From NCBI RefSeq assembly GCF_029962835.1, contig NC_080588.1, forward strand, positions 49,025,001-49,089,000: a stretch of 64,000 bases of DNA. Reading direction: 5' to 3'. The notes under the pieces were generated by a model. It worked only from the letters and a program-made list of their open reading frames with translations, made no database searches and was not told the origin of the DNA. Position numbers and translations under genes: made by a program. Origin of the DNA: Magnolia sinica (lineage: Eukaryota > Streptophyta > Magnoliopsida > Magnoliales > Magnoliaceae). The stretch's first letter is position 1. Each line of letters begins with the position of its first letter. Shown piece after piece: positions 1 through 12,070 of this stretch.

Positions 1-136
1 ATTCATTTCTAGTCTTTTCATCATACATGACCTTTTTGTTGATCTCTTTGTTTTTTAATTGGTTCTTTTCATCTTTTTAAGGTAGATAAAATTCTCTAAA
101 CTTAATTCTCGATATCTTTCAATGATATACATACTA
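1..136. other. Flank of solo LTR, probably gypsy 3' non-coding tail
   Basis: AT-rich DNA with no coding potential that I can see. It ends in the 5-bp target site TACTA (132-136), which is repeated at 4669-4673 on the other side of the solo LTR. It and 4669 onward were therefore one contiguous stretch before that insertion, most likely the non-coding 3' tail of the minus-strand gypsy element. No gypsy LTR copy is recognisable here. Confidence 0.5.
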
Positions 137-3100
137 TGTCGCGCCCCAGACTCGAAAACTTGGTTCACAAAATTTTCGATCATCGAATCTGGTGCCGATA
201 GCCTCCGTAGTACCCCATTCTCGACTCCTGAGGCCCATTCACCAGATTCCGATCCTAGGATCTCACAAGGAGGACTTATATGACATAAGTCTGTTTTATA
301 ATCAGCATACCCAAGATCATAACATCATAACCACAGATAATAACTACAGGAACACCACTACAAAATCCATTAAGAATTTAAAACTTTTTCCAATACAAGG
401 CTCGAAAAGAAAAGATACAAAGGCTATAAAGCAAAACTCCAAAAGATCCGTGACAACTCCTGCTCTTGCTCCTGCTCACTGCCTAGAATCACCTACACAC
501 ATTAATCGTGCATAAGCTTATAGAAATCTTAGAGGACGGTGTAATTGTGTGTAAGACAGGTGTTATGAATGCAATATCAGAGTATGTGGAAAGTGCGGCA
601 AGATCATGAATACCAACAGCCGTAACAAGGCTATGCAAATGCAAGGCAGGAATACCATCTGCCAACTAAAGGCTATGCAACTCAATGCAAAATACCATAA
701 GTCATCCTAAGGCTATGCAATGCGGGCCTATATAGCTAAGTACCATATGCAATGTGCAATGAAATATGCAAATCCACATATCAAGTCTACATATCAGTAC
801 AGTTCCTCTCTAAAAAATCACTGGGGTTAAGTACACTCCACATAAACTGCCACCTCCCTAGCTGCGCAGCCAGTGAGCATAAGAGACCTCACGACTTTCC
901 TGTGGACAACTAATCACTAACAAGGTTCGATGGTAGCGGACCCATTTATGAGCTAGTAAAACTCAGCATAGCTTAAATGCCCCCTCACTCGGCGGATAAG
1001 GCCGCACCCCTTTCCAACCGACCACGATACAGTGGGAGACGCAGCCTAATGGTAAAGGCAGCAACGCTCATGTTTTCCACTCGGTGTCGATGTTGGAGCA
1101 TCTCCTGGTACCATAAAGGTTCTGGGACTTTCACCCAAGGACATCCTACGTGCCCACAGTGTTCAAACTAATATTTTCAGTGTCCAAATCTGGCCATCTA
1201 TGATATGCCTGTGGAGGCTACAGCCCTGATGAAGCTAGGGCGAATATCAACTGTGCTATGCAATGCCCAATGCATGAATCATACAAATCAACCATGCATC
1301 AGTCCTGCGCATATAGTGCGTTCAAGAGGGGTAACTCCATCACTCAGGGAGTCCCATAACAGCCTGCCCAATGGCATAAACTATGACCAATCACATCTCA
1401 ACCAAGCACACATATGATGCACATGGAAATGGGTCATGAAGATAACTAAGTATGTCATGCGATGATATTGTAGTCTCCGCATAACAAGGTAGGGTTTAGG
1501 AACTTAGACAATTTTTACATGGAATGGAAAGAGTACAACTACTAGTGGGAGCCCAACAATTTAGGGTAGCCCACAAAGACTAAGAGAGTAATACTATGGG
1601 CCTAAAATGATAACAATGGGCCTAACAAAGGGTCTAAGGTGGACATTTAACCACTAATAGATGAGAATGAGCCTAACAAATGGGCCTAGAGGGGTTCACA
1701 ATGGGGTCATTTAACCACCACTGTCCCCAAGAAGACGGCCTAACAAAGATTCTACCTAAAGCAAGGCCCAAGGCCCAAGTACATCCTTAAAAATAAAATG
1801 GGCAGCAATACATATATATCATATCACATAATAAGCCCTAAGAAAATGGTCCAAAGCCCTCACACAACATCATGGCCCCAAAAAGGCAAACTATGGCCTA
1901 AGAACAATGGCCATCTAATTCATGCATTATGTTGGACCTAGTGGGCAGCCCATAAGCCCAAGCACATAGGCAAAAACATATCCAAGTTGGGTCAAATGGG
2001 CCCTTCAATATCAGCCCAAATTTGGGTAAAATAGGTGGGCAATCAAGGACCCAATCACACATGCAATTTAGCCCACCAAGTCCATCATAATGTGAAAACA
2101 GTCCATGCACAAGGACTGGGCCAAGGCTGGATGCCCCAGCCCATTTGGGCCTACTGTTCATCCCAAAAATCTAGTCCATATTTGGTCTTCATTAAACTAA
2201 AAGTGGGCCTTACAAGGCACTAATTAAGCCCAAAAGAATTCTCAGGGAAAAAATATCTACACAAGGAGTATACAACACCCCCAAATCTGGTGAGCCTCAC
2301 CACATAAAAATTTCCAGCTACATCCAAAAATATTTTAAGGCCCTTGCTAGAGTTTCAGCCCACCTAACTTCCTACGCCTGGTAAGGTCCAGCAGATGAAA
2401 TTTTTGGGAGGAAATAAATTTATAATGGCCCTTAGTTGTTATAGTGGGTCCCAACAGATGAGAAGTGAGGATACATCACAAGAATCAAGGTGGGCCTGCT
2501 GCTGGAATGCAAGTCCAGCAGCACCAAGAATCTGGACGTCCCAGTGGGTCTGGGCATCCCTATGGTCCTAGACGACTGGCCATATATAATACCAAGGTGG
2601 GCCCCACTTGGGGACGTCCCACCAAAGGGTGGACCACGTCCCAATGGGCCACACCCTAGGGAAAACGGCCAGGATAAAACATACATTATGGTGGGCCACA
2701 AGGAGGAGGATGACTGGCCCATTGCTGGACGTCCAGCAGATGGGCAGTTGTCCAGCCACAATAAATCCCAGAATTTGGTAAATCAGGTGGCCCCCATGCA
2801 CCTGAGGTGGGTCCCCATAAAGTGGACCAAAAGATGGGCAAAGGAGGCCAAAATCACACACAATCTGAAGTTACAAAAATGGACAGCAAGGTCCAGAAAT
2901 AAAATTCCGCAGAAAGAAAATATGGCTGTCCCTGCATGGAACTTCCAATGGAGTGGGCCCAGGCCCACCCAAAAGAGGTAAAAATAGGTGGTCAACATAT
3001 CTTCACAAGTATACAACAAGGTGGGGTCCACAAAAGTGGCCCACCTTCTCTAAAACCAGGCTGTTGTGTGTGTTTTCCCTACACATAGGGTGGCTGGACG

Positions 3101-4668
3101 GTCTAGAATTTTGGACCATCCCACCCTTTGGCTGGCTCCATTGGTTGTTCATCCATGGACGGTTGGAGGTGGGATTTAACATACATCAAGGTGGGGTCCA
3201 CACCTCCAAGCATCATCTCTTAATAGGGGTAAAACATGTCTACAATAAGTCCAATCTTCCATGCCAAGATCAATAAAAAACAACCCAAAAAACAGTCCAA
3301 AAATTTTCTGGACAGCAAGATATAACTGGACACAACTATTCAAAACTGCTAAATAAAGAGGAAAATACCTTACAAAATTAGTGATATGGTCCATCTTAGT
3401 GGGCCTCACTAACATCCAGGCCAAAGCCTTTTCTCAAAACCCCTTGCATGCATCAAATGGGCAGCAAGTGAGACGTAATGTCTAGGAAATGGACAGAAAG
3501 GGGCGTCCCAGCTTGCTGGGTGGTCTGGATGTCCTAAGGTCCCTAAGTGGGCCACACACATCAAAAGGCAATAATAGAAAAAAGGGGAAGGGAAATCCGG
3601 CCATAAGTGAGGGGGCTCTGCAATGATTGAGGCCCTCTCCATCATCACAACCTCACAACATTCACCATAACATATTGCAAGCTAGATCTTACACATGCAT
3701 GGATCTAAAAATCAAATCTAAGGTCGGGATGTCATCCCCACCAAGGATCTAAGGTCTAGATGACCCCATAAGCTATGGATCAAAGAAAAATTGCCATGAT
3801 GGGATCCATGGAGAATGACCCCATCTATGGAACATGCATGCATAAGGTGGGCCATTAGCCACACTCGTGGAGACATGAGGGACCTCCACCATCTTTTGAT
3901 GGGCCCCACAAGCTCCCTTGAATGAAAAAAAGAAGATCTAAGAAAGAAAATCTAAAAACTATTCCAAATGGGCACCCACCTCGCAAGAACTCTTACTTTC
4001 TCCTATCTCCAAGCTCCTTAAGCTCCAAGGGTTATAGATCTATGGTTAAGATTGACTTTTAGGGGTTGGATTTAGGGGGAAATGGGAGGAAAGAGGGCTG
4101 GAATTTGCTGGAATGGTGGACGTCTTTTCTCTCTTACAAATGGAGAGGAAAAAAGGAAAAATGAAGAGAAAAGAGAGAGATGGAGAGATAAGGCAAGGTA
4201 ATGATGGCAATGTAGGCTCATGATGAGCTTTGAGAAGCAAAACCATGATTGCTGATGGGAGAGATGTGCCATGATTAGTTTTCAGAGAGAGGGTCCATGC
4301 TTACTAGGGGGCTAGGGGTCGAGGCTAACTATAGGTGGCTAGGTAATTATGGAATGGGTGACGTCATCATGTATAGGAAAATGTGCCAGGCTAGGTCGGT
4401 CTCACCAATACATAATCAATGGTCCAAATAAAATGCGGCGTACAACTTTTGATGTACACATCAGATTCACGCACGAGACACTGCGTTAGAACCGCGGCTC
4501 GATGCGGTCGCAAAGGTATAGGTTTCGGGTCGATCCAGCTCGGGTTTACATGACGGAACTTAGGGATGATCGCAAACAAAATTTACAGGTCGCGTGTCGC
4601 CGAAATTTGACTGGGAGGACCGTGGGACCTAATGGAACAAAACGGACACTAAGGTTAAGGGTCTTACA
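137..4668 (-). mobile_element. Solo LTR (4.5 kb) of a long-LTR retrotransposon, family A, copy 1
   Basis: Read on the minus strand it starts TGTAAGACCC and ends GGGGCGCGACA, so it has TG...CA termini. It is flanked by perfect 5-bp target duplications TACTA (132-136 and 4669-4673). It aligns end to end, with divergence, to the plus-strand copy at 18625-22733. Matches include the first 240 bp, a block around 480-560 and a block around 1205-1240. There are no internal protein domains, PBS or second LTR, so a solo LTR left by LTR-LTR recombination is the simplest reading. A non-autonomous element is the alternative. LTRs this long with TGTAA..TGACA-like ends suggest Del/Tekay-type gypsy, but this is inference. 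The short ORFs inside are noise. Confidence 0.88.
2724..2737. repeat. 14-bp perfect palindrome in solo LTR
   Basis: GCTGGACGTCCAGC is a perfect palindrome. Related GTCCAGC/GCTGGAC half-sites recur nearby (about 2512-2560) and a hairpin built from the same motif occurs in the other LTR copy at 19801-19826. It may be part of the family's U3 foldback structure. Confidence 0.6.
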
Positions 4669-5224
4669 TACTAACAATGAGAAATTCTAGTATAATTCAC
4701 AGAAAGCAATTTAAATGTGGCTTATGACTTAGATTAATATGATATTCAAACTTCCTCTTAATGAATTAATTGCAATAATTTAGACGATAGTCTACTCGGT
4801 TAATCAAACTCCAACAATTCAAAGTTCAATCTCCTATCTTATCATCATACTCAAAGTATTCTTAATTCCACAAATTATCATCTCCCAAATATGTTTTTAG
4901 CCTGAAAAATTAAAAATTTTCACAATTTTTGCTCAAAACTAAAAAAACACTGATTAGTTTACCTAATCCACACCCCCAACCTAAAACCAACATTGTCCTC
5001 AATGTAAAAGATATGAGCAAGCAATGCACATCAGACAACGAAAAGAAATGCAAAGTGATGGGAAGATAATACCTAAAGAAGGAGAATTGAAGCTTTTTCA
5101 AAGTTCTTAACATGTAAATGGGCTAGCATGAAGACTAAACAAACTGAAATCAAACTATCCTAATCTTAAATACTATGAAAGTAATAAACCTAACTATATC
5201 TCCATCAGGCTAGGAGGTTAATCC
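4669..5224 (-). other. Non-coding 3' tail of Athila-like gypsy element with PPT-like motif
   Basis: This lies downstream (minus strand) of the integrase C-terminus. At 4965-5004 the minus strand reads a CATTGAGGACAATG...TTGGGGGTGTGG motif. Plant Athila/Tat-like elements commonly show this shortly after pol, at the purine-rich tract region. The rest is AT-rich and non-coding. The 3' LTR itself is not found and probably lies left of the window. Confidence 0.6.
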
Positions 5225-6112
5225 TAGTACACAGGATCAGTTAGAGGCATGGACATGTCCTCTGAATCAAACTTCTCAACAAATGGCTTGAGACGATGTC
5301 CATTCACTTTGAAAATGCTGCCATTCATCGAATTCTTTATCTCGATAGCCCTATGAGGATAGACATTAGTAACAATGAAGGGACCGATTCAACAAAATAA
5401 AAGTTAACTCGAAAAAAGATGTAACTGAGAATTGTACAGAAGGACTTTTTTACTGGTTATGAATGATTTTCGAAGGATGTTCTTTTCATGGAATACCTTT
5501 ATCTTGTACTTGTAAATTCTCGAGTTCTTATAAGCATCGTTCTGGATTTCTTCGAGTTCATTCAATTGAAGTTTGTGTAGCGAGCCAGCGTTATCCAAAT
5601 TAAAGTTCAGATTTTTGATAGCCCAGTAAGCTCTATGCTCCAGCTCCAAAAGTAGGTGGCAAGCTTTCCCATATATGAGTCTAAAGGGAGACATTCCAAT
5701 GGTGGTCTTAAAAGTTATACGGTAAGCCCATAAGGCATTATCCAAGCGAATTGACTAATCCTTATGGTCAAGGTTAACCATTTTTTTCTAGAATTTGTTT
5801 AATTTTCCTGTTGGAAATCTCGGCTTGCCCGCTTATCTACGGGTGGTATGAAGTGCTTACTTTATGAGAGATGTCATATTTCTTCATTAAGTTCTCAAAT
5901 GACCTATTACAAAAGTGTGAACCTGCATTACTAATGATGACCCGAGGCGTTCCGAACCAGGAAAGGATATTTTCTTTTAAGAATTGAATGACCGTTTTAT
6001 GATCATTGTTCTAGCAAGGGATTGCTTCGACCCACTTAGTGACATAGTCTACTACTAACAAAATGTAAATATTCCCAAAGGATTGGGGGAATGGTCCTAT
6101 GAAATCGATGTC
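5225..6112 (-). pseudogene. Gypsy integrase core and C-terminal region (broken)
   Basis: The minus strand encodes the part of a gypsy integrase after its zinc finger. An open stretch at 5404-5745 has a [25 protein letters not shown] block, typical of the end of the catalytic core. It is followed by an [12 protein letters not shown] tract, then near 5230-5390 a GPFIVTNVYPH..KVNGHRLKP block typical of the C-terminus. The core upstream (about 5746-6112) is readable only in pieces with stops. No intact enzyme is possible. Confidence 0.8.
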
Positions 6113-6553
6113 TCAGCAATCAAATGCTTCAATGATAAGAACGGGGTTTAGATGCATCATATTTCGACAGGACAACCTTCCCAATTTCTGACAATGCTCA
6201 CAAGCTTTGCAAAACTCATGAGTATTGCTGAACATTGTGTGCCAATAAATGTCACACTGCAGAATTTTGGCCATAGTCTTTTTAGCAGAAAAATGACCAC
6301 CATAGGCTTGAGAACGACAAAAGGAGATGACACTCTGATGTTCATTGTCTGGTATACATCTCCTTAGAATTTGGTCTAGGCAATATTTAAACAAATAAGG
6401 ATCATCCCAAAAAAACTTACGTACCTCAGCGAAGAGTTTTTTCTTATCTTGGGTAGTCCAATATGTTGGCGTGAAACTTGTTACAAGATAATTTGCAATG
6501 TCAGCAAACCAAGGTAGTTGGGAGAGTTTAAATAATTTTTTGTCAGGGAACAT
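6113..6553 (-). pseudogene. Gypsy RNase H end and integrase zinc-binding domain
   Basis: A 146-residue open stretch on the minus strand. It contains a DDPYLFKYC..ILRRCIP lead-in and a zinc-binding H-H-C-C pattern ending HEFCKACEHCQKLGRLS, as in integrases of Athila/Tat-like elements. It continues in pieces into the catalytic core at lower coordinates. It lies directly downstream of the RNase H region of the same element. Confidence 0.82.
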
Positions 6554-6972
6554 ATCGTTTATCAGTGTCAGCTCAAAGGAATCAGGGAGGTCAAGTCAAG
6601 AAAAGTGGTTGGCCACTACATTTTCTACTCCTTTTTTGTCTTGTATTTCAATATCAAATTCTTGGAGTAAGAGGATCCATCTTATTAGGCGGGGCTTGGC
6701 ATTCGTCTTAGAAAAAAGATACTTTAGCGCCGCATGGTCTGTGAGATCATAATCTTGGATCCGATTAGGTAGGACTTAAATTAGTCCAAAGCGAACACTA
6801 CAACGAAGAGTTCCTTCTCCGTAGTAGAGTAGTTCACTTAGGCAGAATTTAGAGTTTGACTTGTATAGTGAATAACATAGGGCTGATTTTCTTTTCTTTG
6901 GCCTAACACCACCCCAATAGCATAGTCAAATGCATCGCACCTAATCTCAAAAAAGATGCTCCAATCGGTTGG
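6554..6972 (-). pseudogene. Gypsy RNase H region (broken)
   Basis: Minus-strand translation gives RNase H-like segments (DAFDYAIGVVLGQRK, then HYTSQTLNSA, then TEKELFVVVFALD) interrupted by stops. These link the RT block at 6973-7497 to the integrase block at 6113-6553. The order and spacing are those of a normal gypsy pol. Confidence 0.72.
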
Positions 6973-7888
6973 CTACATGATAGGAGCGGTAGTCAACATG
7001 CCCTTAAGCTTAGTGAAAGCTTCATGGCATTGTTCAGTCCACTCGTATGGTGCATCTTTTTGAAGTAAATTACATAAAGGATGAGAGAGATGAGTAAAGT
7101 CCTTTATGAATCGTCCATAGAATCCGGCATGTCCTAGGAAGGATTGCACGTCACGTACGCTCTTGGGCGGAGGTAGGTAAGAGATAAGATCAGTTTTTAC
7201 CTTGTCTACCTTAATTCCCTTGGACAAAATTATGTGTCCAAGCACAATTTCCTTACGAACCATGAAATGACATTTTTCCCAATTCAGAGCTAAATTCTTT
7301 TCCTCGCATCGCTTCAACACACATTTAAGATTTTTCAAACACTCATTGAGAAATGGACCAAAGATAGAGAAGTCATTCATGAAGACATTAAAATATTGCC
7401 CCACCATGTTAGAAAAAATACTTAACATACAATCACTGAAAAGTGGCAGGGGCATTACACAGTCCGAATGACACCCTTTGGTAAGCAAAGGTGTCAAATG
7501 GACATGTGGACGTTATCTTTTCTTAATCTTTAAGGGCTATCTCAATCTCGTTGTAGCCCGAATAGCCATCAAGGAAGTAATAGTAAGAGTGACCAGCTAG
7601 TCTTTCCAAAATTTGATCAATAAAGGGTAAAGGAAAGTGGTCCTTCCTTGTGATGGTATTCAAATTTCTGTAGTCAATGTATATTCTCCAACCAATAGTA
7701 ACTTAAGTTGGTACAAGTTCATTATCGGCATTAGTTATGATGGTGATTCTAGACTTCTTAGAAATCACCTGAGTTGGACTCACCCATTGACTATCGAATA
7801 TAGGGTATATTATACCCACATCCAACAACTAAAGTACCTCAGCCTTAACTACTTCTTTCATATTTGGATTGAGTTGACATTGTAGTTG
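6973..7888 (-). pseudogene. Gypsy reverse transcriptase, palm and connection (broken)
   Basis: An open stretch at 6973-7497 (174 residues) carries the RT active-site block VFMNDFSIFG, where the family usually has VFMDDFSVFG. The first catalytic Asp of the pair is therefore Asn here. Downstream are KCHFMV..EIVLGH and SFLGHAGFYGRFIKDF, typical RT-connection motifs. Region 7498-7888 holds the preceding RT fingers with several stops and frameshifts. The copy is inactive. Confidence 0.85.
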
Positions 7889-8118
7889 TCAAGAGGTTTT
7901 TGCATTATCTTTACGATAAATGCTGTTAGTACAAATCAAAGGATCAATTCCCTTGAGGCCCGCAATTGACCATCCAAGGGCTCCTTTATGCTCAATGAGA
8001 GTAAAAATAAGCATACTCTCTTGTTCTTTCTCTAAGTGCGAAGAAATCACCATCAGGTATGTCTCATATCGATCTAAGTAAACATATTTAAGATTAGCGA
8101 GCAAAGGTTTTAGGTCAA
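7889..8118 (-). pseudogene. Gypsy reverse transcriptase, N-terminal edge
   Basis: The minus-strand frame contains LANLKYVYLDRYETYLMVIS, then a LEKEQESMLIFTLIEHKGALGW block and IAGLKGIDPLICTNSIY, the stretch that opens RT in Athila-like polyproteins. It stops at the CACTA end at 8119. Its upstream partner lies across the insertion at 25846-26560. Confidence 0.85.
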
Positions 8119-8139
8119 CACTACCAAAAAAATAGCCAA

Positions 8140-8255
8140 AGGCTACAGAGCATGCTGGTTTTGAGCCACGGATATAAACCGTAGCTCTATTGCTACGGAT
8201 TGAAACCGTAGCTATAAATAATAAAACCCGTAGCTAAAAGTTAACACCACCACCT
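8140..8255. repeat. CACTA 1 left subterminal repeats
   Basis: Alternating GCTACGG and CCGTAGC units (for example CCGTAGCTCTATTGCTACGG) lie directly inside the terminal inverted repeat. In CACTA elements such subterminal repeats are the usual binding sites for the regulatory transposase. Confidence 0.8.
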
Positions 8256-8259
8256 GTGC

Positions 8260-8671
8260 CTTCACCATGTGACAGCCCAATATGGAACTCTACGAGGCCC
8301 ATTAAAATGTTTATGCTCTATCTTATACGCCTATATATTTTGAAAGATCATTTTAAGGTAAGATCCTAAAAAAGGAAGTACATCAAAGGTTCAAGTGGAC
8401 CACACGGTAGGAAACAGTGGAGATTATATATGTACCATTGATCGATGGTGTGGTTCAATTGGACCTTTGATTTGCCTAGATTTTTGTGCCATTTTCTATA
8501 AAAAAATTTACAAAATTAATGGACGGAGTGGATATATCAAATGCACCATAATGGACCCCACAAAGCTCTTGATTGGACCGTCCATCCATAACCCATCAAA
8601 TGTGCAAACGCCGAGGGTTTCTAAAATTTCTCTCCCTCCACTCCGCGGAAAAAAACCCAAATCCGTGCGTC

Positions 8672-8675
<4 letters not shown>
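8260..8675. repeat. CACTA-family subterminal unique block
   Basis: This stretch has no convincing gene. Its reverse complement resembles 52,600-52,940 in CACTA 2. Both have the GTGGACCACACGGT..GG segment, the ATTAATGGACGGAGTGGATATA segment and a flanking CT/GA microsatellite. It shows that the two CACTA elements belong to one family in opposite orientation. Confidence 0.75.
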
Positions 8676-8722
<47 letters not shown>

Positions 8723-8845
8723 TCTCACTCCCTCTCCCTCTCCCTCTCCCTCTCCCTCTCGACCTAACCCGTACCTCCCTCTATCACTCCCTCTCCCTCT
8801 CCCTCTCCCTCTCTCATTCCCTCTCCCTCTCCCTCTCGACTGCAA
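8676..8845. repeat. CT-rich microsatellite, (CT)n then (CCCTCT)n
   Basis: About 45 bp of (CT)n is followed by CCCTCT hexamers broken by short unique words. The long ORFs across it translate to Ser-Leu or Glu-Arg-Gly runs and are artefacts. Confidence 0.9.
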
Positions 8846-10032
8846 CCCTTGAGCGACGCACCCCCTTCACCAGGGCAAAAATCCACCCCTGCGGCCCCTG
8901 CCCTTCACCTCTTCTCCGTCTCTCCTCTCTGACCAGGTACCCATTTCTCTCACCATATATTCTAAGTTTGATTTTGAGTTTTTATTTCTAAATCTTCAAA
9001 TACACATATTAGGGTTTCGTTTCCTGTAAAATTTCTAACAGGAAAAGGATTTAGGGTTCTGTAAAATCTGTAACAGGAGAAAATGGGAAAGTTTTTTTTT
9101 GTAAGGTATTTAAGGATTTTTTTTTTGTACACTTAGGGCTTTCGATCTTCCTCTATTCAATTGATCCAGTGTCGATTGACATTTACAGGTCTCTCTCTCT
9201 CTCTCTATTTCTCTCAATTGGTCTAGTGTCGATTGACATTTAAGGATTTAGATGATGCTTCAATCTGATTGACAGATCCAGACCCTATACCTGCCCATTG
9301 ACAGCCCTACTGAAAACTGTATAGAGAGCTAGATGATGCTTCAATCTGATTGCCTTTTCTGCACTTGTTCAACATGAATATCTGAGCATAATAAGAAAAA
9401 AATTGAACTAGCAGTTCATGGATGGCCAACCAATGACAATTCTCAAATTCTGCAAATTCTATGCACATCACTAACTACTCATTTCTTGATTATGTAGACT
9501 CATTCCTCTGCATCATCTAAAATCTCCCATGCACATCAGCCTTGGCCGTGTTTTCATAACCAGGACTTTTGCATTTCTAGAAAGTAGAACTCACATTGAC
9601 CTTTGAACTACTCATGTGACTGTTGAGAAGTCCAATTTTACAAACCTTTCATCTCATTTCTTATTGTAGAATGTGCAAGAAATCCATTTGCTGATCACTA
9701 GGAGTCCATTGGTTGTCTACGATAAATACGACATTCTGAATCTTTGACCCAACCTGATCAACCCAACCTGACCCAGCCTAACCCAACCTGAGATGGGTTA
9801 GGATTGAGGATATAGTATGCTGGGCTGGGCTCAGGTCGGGTCGGACCACAGGTTAACCCAACTTGATCTCAGGTTGGGCTCGGGTTGACCCTTAACCTGA
9901 CCCGACCTGCCAAGTTGCATCCCTAATATGCATGCTAGGACCTGCACTATTGCATGTACATGGAATTCATGCATGCGGAATAACCTGACTAAATTGATTA
10001 AAATGATTTTTATACCTATAGGATATCCATTA
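8846..10032. other. CACTA 1 internal DNA without recognised gene
   Basis: Short direct repeats are visible: AGTGTCGATTGACATTTA near 9170 and 9222, and AGATGATGCTTCAATCTGATTG near 9250 and 9332. About 9750-9925 is rich in GGGTCGGGTT/AACCCAACCTGA words and ends at GCATCCCTA, resembling small non-autonomous hAT elements of the type at 53479-54011. No protein family was recognised. Confidence 0.4.
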
Positions 10033-10830
10033 GCCAATCCTTTGGCGCCTTACCGAAACATCTCACAGCTTCTGACCTCTTGTTTTCAGAACTTGCCTGT
10101 TTCTCCACTAGACCATCTTCACAGGGAGAAGCAGGCAACAAACAGAACAACAACTCCATGCATTTCTCCATGTTTGATATATATTCTGGGACCTAAGTAG
10201 AAGATTAGCCTAGAGAATGATACAAACCACTCCAGAATGAAGTTCGCAATAAGCTTTTCTGATCTGGATTGTATGGCTGATAAGAAGTGGAGGAACTAAA
10301 ATAATCAACAATGTCATCAAACAGCTTCTCCAGCCTAGAACCTGAGAAGATTTTTATCACATCTGCCAGATGGCGTAACAGAAAAGACTATGGATTCAGC
10401 TCTTGCATCCTGAACCTGGATATTTCAGAGAGCTCGTCCACAAAAAATAGGAGGGGACTGACTTGATTAGCATGAGCTAAGGAAAAACGTATGCATTCCT
10501 CTCGCAGTTCTCCTTTCTTGAGAACAATATTCGGGTTTAACACACTGGAAACTTGATCCTCGCATTTCATGCAACATCTAACAATAGCCCCCCAATCCAA
10601 GGATGGTAGTCTAGGAGCTTGGGAGAGGCACCTTAAAATAGTTGCAACTGTATTCACATGTGTGATTGTACCCATATGAAAATTACCCAAAATAAAGAGA
10701 TGGAAATGCTAATCAGCAGGTCTTAGATAAGGAACAACAATGTCATTTCTATCAGAGATGGTAGATGCTATCAAAAGATCTGATCTTGCTACTACCAGTT
10801 CGGGGCTTTAAAATTTTCTGAAAAACAGAG
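10033..10830 (-). pseudogene. Captured fragment of RST1-like (focadhesin family) gene
   Basis: The minus strand reads as one colinear coding stretch. It has SLARSDLL..NDIVVPYL (about 10,820-10,720), then ILRCLSQAPRLPSLDWGAIV and EECIRFSLAHANQVSPLLFF (10,690-10,400). IFSGSRLEKLFDDIVDYFSS and EYISNMEKCMELLFCLLPAS follow, to about 10,035. I match this from memory to plant RESURRECTION 1, a large ARM-type protein (DUF3730/focadhesin family) linked to cytoplasmic RNA exosome function. In-frame stops (after QELNP, and after YHSLG) and missing ends show a broken partial copy carried by the CACTA. A search could correct the family name. The coding nature is clear. Confidence 0.68.
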
Positions 10831-11030
10831 AAGGTATTTTTTATATGCTGCTCCTGGAACGTTGGTTTCTTTAATTGGTAGTTTTGAGTTCTTCTCATGG
10901 TTCCCAATGCTATCAAGGCATATTTTCTTATGTGCTCTGCTATTTGTCACTGCTTAAGGATGTTGGCTCTCTTCATATTCTTATTATTTGTGTCTAACCC
11001 TTTGTATTTGGAAAACAAAGCCATATACCA
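10831..11030. other. Spacer between captured fragments
   Basis: Nothing recognisable. It may be intron sequence picked up with the MRE11 fragment. Confidence 0.4.
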
Positions 11031-12070
11031 GGGTATACAAAAGGGCAAAAAAATGCAATGGGTAAGGCCTGAAGCTCAAGAAGGGTGTGATGTGTCAGAT
11101 TGGTTCAATATCATGGTACTCCATTAAAACAGGTTAGACATTGTCTTTGAGAGTAACCTAGAAGTTAGAACACATGAAAAGAAAAGAGTCTCCTCAACTT
11201 AAATTGATTCGTGATGAGTATTTTTCGTGAGTTACTAGATGTTTTTAGTGGGAAATTAAATGCTTACCTGATTAGCTGCTGCTTATAATTGTACGTCTAT
11301 GCATTGCACGATCAAGGCAAATCCCAAAAACGCGATAAATGAACATTTCCTGCCACGATTCCTGGACTTCATAGTGTGGAGGCATGAACATGAATGCCTC
11401 GTTGATCCACAGGTATTGTTGATAACATTTTTTGTTGCCTGTGGATTACTTCCTTCTTATTGCATCTTATTGAGGGTAGCTTCTGATTTCATAGGAAGTT
11501 CCTGGGATGGACTTTCATATAACTCAACCAGGGTTGTCTGTTACAACATCATTAATTGATGGGGAAGCAAAACTTAAGCATGTCCCTCTTTTAGAAATTA
11601 AGGTTGTTTTGGTGAAGGAGCTTATTTCTTTTTACCTCCTTTCATCTTTTCCGTCAATGGTCATACATGTGAAATAGAGCTGGTGATTTCTATTTATAGG
11701 GGAATCAATATCGTCCAACTAAAATACCTTTGAAGTTAGTGAGGCCTTTTAAATATGCTGAGGTACAGAGTTCTGTGGAATTTGGCTTTCATATTTTTGA
11801 GTATTTTCATACCATGTCATGCTTTCTAAGTAGGTCATTTTAAAGGACGACGGACATTGACCCCAATGATCAATCATATGTTCTTGAGCATTTGGACAAA
11901 GTTGTATGGATTTTTCTTTCCCACTTTCATTAAGACCTACAAAACCTCATACCTTGATGGCTACATACTAGTAACTATATTTTAATAAGTTCAAACTGCT
12001 TCAGGTCAGAAATCTGATTGAGAAAGGTAGCAGAAAGGCTGTTAGTAGGTTCAGACTGCTTCAAGCTGGC
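11031..12070 (+). pseudogene. MRE11: Captured fragment of MRE11 with introns
   Basis: Six exon-like blocks match the phosphodiesterase and capping region of the DNA-repair nuclease MRE11. They are 11031-11132 (MQWVRPEAQEGCDVSDWFNI), about 11310-11412 (NPKNAINEHFLPRFLDFIVW then HEHECLVDPQ), 11495-11602 (LIDGEAKLKH..LLEIK), 11700-11762 (GNQYRPTKIPL), 11834-11903 (DIDPNDQ..VLEHLDKV) and about 12004-12070 (VRNLIEK). Most blocks are bounded by AG/GT splice signals, so genomic DNA rather than mRNA was copied. CAA to TAA in VLHQNR, a frame slip near 11848 and missing N- and C-terminal parts show a dead fragment. MRE11 normally acts in the MRE11-RAD50-NBS1 break-repair complex. Confidence 0.93.

Noticed and set aside
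2432-2981. Overlapping ORFs of 97-163 residues on both strands in solo LTR copy 1
   Set aside because: They lie within an LTR, conflict with each other in frame and strand, have no known motif and are not conserved as frames in copy 2.
8395-8991. 198-residue plus-strand ORF with Ser-Leu runs
   Set aside because: It is driven by the (CT)n and (CCCTCT)n microsatellite. No domain is visible on either side.
10033-12070. Functional MRE11 or RST1 locus
   Set aside because: Stops, frame slips and missing terminal parts, and the position inside a transposon with clean borders.
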